A DNA stretch of 12,489 nt from the NCBI GenBank assembly GCA_003150755.1, contig QAMT01000010.1, positions 1 through 12,489 of the forward strand, read 5' to 3'. This DNA is from Phascolarctobacterium sp. (GTDB lineage: Bacteria > Bacillota > Negativicutes > Acidaminococcales > Acidaminococcaceae). The notes under the pieces were generated by a model. The model had not been told where the DNA came from, did no database searches, and saw only the letters and a list, made by a program, of their open reading frames with translations. Each line of letters starts with the position of its first letter. Position 1 is the first letter of the stretch. Shown here one piece after another: positions 11,111-12,489 of this stretch. The position numbers and the translations under genes were made by a program.

Positions 11111-12489
11111 ATGGGATTATGGAATAAATTTCCGTTTACTAATTTTCACGAGGTGAATACCGATTGGATTATTTCTGAGGTGAAGAACGCTCTGAATAGA
11201 ATGGATACTTTAGAGGATAAGACAGAAGCTGATTTACTCGCTTTAGCTAAGCAGATTGTAGGTATTCAGGAAGATGTAGACGGTAAGCTGAACAACATTG
11301 ACGCAACGATTGCTCAGAAAGCCGCTGAAGAAGTACAGCGTCTAGTGAATGAGGGTCGATTTGATGAATTAATTACACCGGCGTTGGAACAACTTAGTAA
11401 GGATTTACAGGACAAAATAGACAGTGCTACTACAGTATCAAATAAAGCGCTTGTTAATACTAACAAGATACAGTATTTGAACACACTTGCAAATAAGAAT
11501 ATTCTTATTATCGGGGACAGTAATAGTGACGAATCATACACCGGTAGTGGTAAGATAACAAAACACTGGACGACCGAATTAAAAAACATTATTAATTCAA
11601 AAGCTTCAGGAAATAGCACTACTATTGTAAACAACAGTAAAGCAGGTTCAAAAATGACGCACGCTATTGACACGCTAACCGCAATCAATAAAACCACTAC
11701 GCGATATGACATTATCATTATCATGCTGGGAACTAATGACTATGGTGGTATGACAGATTATGCGCAGTTTAGAACTAACTTAGCATCTGTAGCAGGATTA
11801 TTACAGCCACATGTTACTGCGAAGGGATGTCAGGTGTATATGGTGTCGCCACCTAAACGCTCTTTAGCTCAGAGGGACGTTCCTAATCACATTCCTTTAG
11901 TAGTTTATGCAAGAGAAATTGCCAATACATGTAAACAATGGGGATTCCATTTCATTGATGCATGGTGCAAGATTCCTGAATTGAACGTAGAAAATACTGA
12001 GAGTAGAAACAAATGGTTAGCAGATGGTTCTCTACATTTCAGTGACGTATTTGCTCCTATTTATGCTGAGTGGATTTTATCCTATATCACATCGGAAAAA
12101 GGAGACGATATCGGCGATTATTACGAGGAATATCGTGGCGCCTGTATGACACCTATGTTCAGTAACACAAACAACTTCGAATATGATGCTACACGAAGCA
12201 GTATTAAAGTTGGAAGTAAAAAGCACTTTATCAGTGTCAATGGCAAATTGAAACAGGGTGGAGGTGATACCACAGGTATTCAACCTATAATGAATGTGCC
12301 AGCGTGGCTTGTAGGAGCAGGAAATATCGCTGTTCTTGACGCTATGTGGACAAGCTATTCAAGAGGGGCGGCAGTCGAAAAAGCGGCAGTATTTATCAAC
12401 AACCCTGGAAAGAAAATGTATGCAGATATCACCGGAAATACTTCCACTGGAAAGACTTACACGATTACAGGAAATGTCGAAGTGTCACC
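11111..12489 (+). CDS. Tail appendage protein with SGNH/GDSL esterase domain (3' truncated)
   Basis: At least 459 residues; the frame runs off the right edge. ATG 11111 has AAAGGAG at 11098-11104. Residues 1-20 (MGLWNKFPFTNFHEVNTDWI) are the tail-attachment segment common in picovirus appendages. Residues about 20-115 are charged and helical, probably a trimeric coiled coil. An SGNH hydrolase domain follows: IIGDSNSD with nucleophile S137, a Gly in NNSKAGSK, LGTNDY with N209, and DGSLHFSD with H309. These enzymes remove acetyl or other ester groups from glycans. Past about residue 330 a beta-rich region begins (YRGACMTPMFSNTNNF), probably a binding domain. It replaces the unrelated phi29 gp12 and probably modifies the host capsule or wall polymer during attachment. 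Asp305 is four, not the usual three, residues before His309. Confidence 0.84.
   Translation, partial: MGLWNKFPFTNFHEVNTDWIISEVKNALNRMDTLEDKTEADLLALAKQIVGIQEDVDGKLNNIDATIAQKAAEEVQRLVNEGRFDELITPALEQLSKDLQDKIDSATTVSNKALVNTNKIQYLNTLANKNILIIGDSNSDESYTGSGKITKHWTTELKNIINSKASGNSTTIVNNSKAGSKMTHAIDTLTAINKTTTRYDIIIIMLGTNDYGGMTDYAQFRTNLASVAGLLQPHVTAKGCQVYMVSPPKRSLAQRDVPNHIPLVVYAREIANTCKQWGFHFIDAWCKIPELNVENTESRNKWLADGSLHFSDVFAPIYAEWILSYITSEKGDDIGDYYEEYRGACMTPMFSNTNNFEYDATRSSIKVGSKKHFISVNGKLKQGGGDTTGIQPIMNVPAWLVGAGNIAVLDAMWTSYSRGAAVEKAAVFINNPGKKMYADITGNTSTGKTYTITGNVEVS

Noticed and set aside
11143..11159. TTCACGAGGTGAA near the start of the appendage gene as a fifth parS
   Set aside because: The half-sites are shorter and separated by GAG instead of abutting as CACGTG; it simply encodes FHEVN.
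1026..12283. Many 60-140 codon frames on the - strand
   Set aside because: All lie antisense to well-supported genes, mostly without ribosome binding sites, and none resembles a known family.
1..12489. CRISPR arrays, tRNA or rRNA genes, insertion sequences, integrase, rho-independent terminators
   Set aside because: No regularly spaced repeats, cloverleaf sequences, transposase or integrase genes were found, and no GC-rich hairpin followed by a T-run was convincing.

Overview
The window is most of a small, all-rightward genome segment of a phi29-like podovirus (protein-primed replication, short non-contractile tail). It contains a protein-primed family B DNA polymerase, a gp16-like packaging ATPase, a gp8-like major capsid protein, a gp9-like tail knob, a tail lysozyme, a gp10-like portal, a gp11-like lower collar and the start of a tail appendage. 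Moderately AT-rich sequence, purine-rich AAAGGAG-type ribosome binding sites, near-consensus sigma-A promoters and exact Firmicutes-type parS palindromes all point to a Gram-positive, probably clostridial (gut Lachnospiraceae-like) host. Both genome ends, and so any terminal repeats, lie outside the window. The first and last genes are cut.

Layout. 1-3482 is the early/replication block: a 5'-truncated gene, two small unknown genes, a 149-residue candidate terminal protein, and the DNA polymerase, which overlaps it by 50 nt. Four parS-like palindromes lie here: a pair before the second gene, one at the 3' end of the third gene, and one inside the polymerase gene. A near-consensus promoter overlapping the polymerase stop codon feeds a structured leader and two small genes (75 and 115 aa), the second a possible ssDNA-binding protein. 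The packaging ATPase (4227-5279) follows.

The ATPase gene ends inside a second, perfect TTGACA-17-TATAAT promoter. Its predicted transcript starts exactly at a compact three-way-junction RNA (about 5292-5362) with the topology of phi29 prohead RNA: an end helix, an arm with a 5'-side bulge loop, and a second hairpin whose loop is complementary to that bulge. This is the most interesting element here: a candidate miniature pRNA beside its ATPase partner, where phi29 keeps its pRNA at a genome end.

5454-12489 is the late block, tightly packed and often with overlapping start/stop codons: a one-helix holin-like protein, a stand-alone SH3b protein, a Thr-Pro-rich protein directly before the capsid gene (scaffold position), major capsid, tail knob, tail lysozyme, portal, lower collar, and an SGNH-hydrolase tail appendage that runs off the end. 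Together they would copy the linear genome from a terminal protein, build the prohead and fill it using ATPase plus pRNA, attach collar and tail, and penetrate the host envelope. The parS sites suggest that host ParB/Spo0J binds the phage genome, as described for phi29 during spore entrapment.
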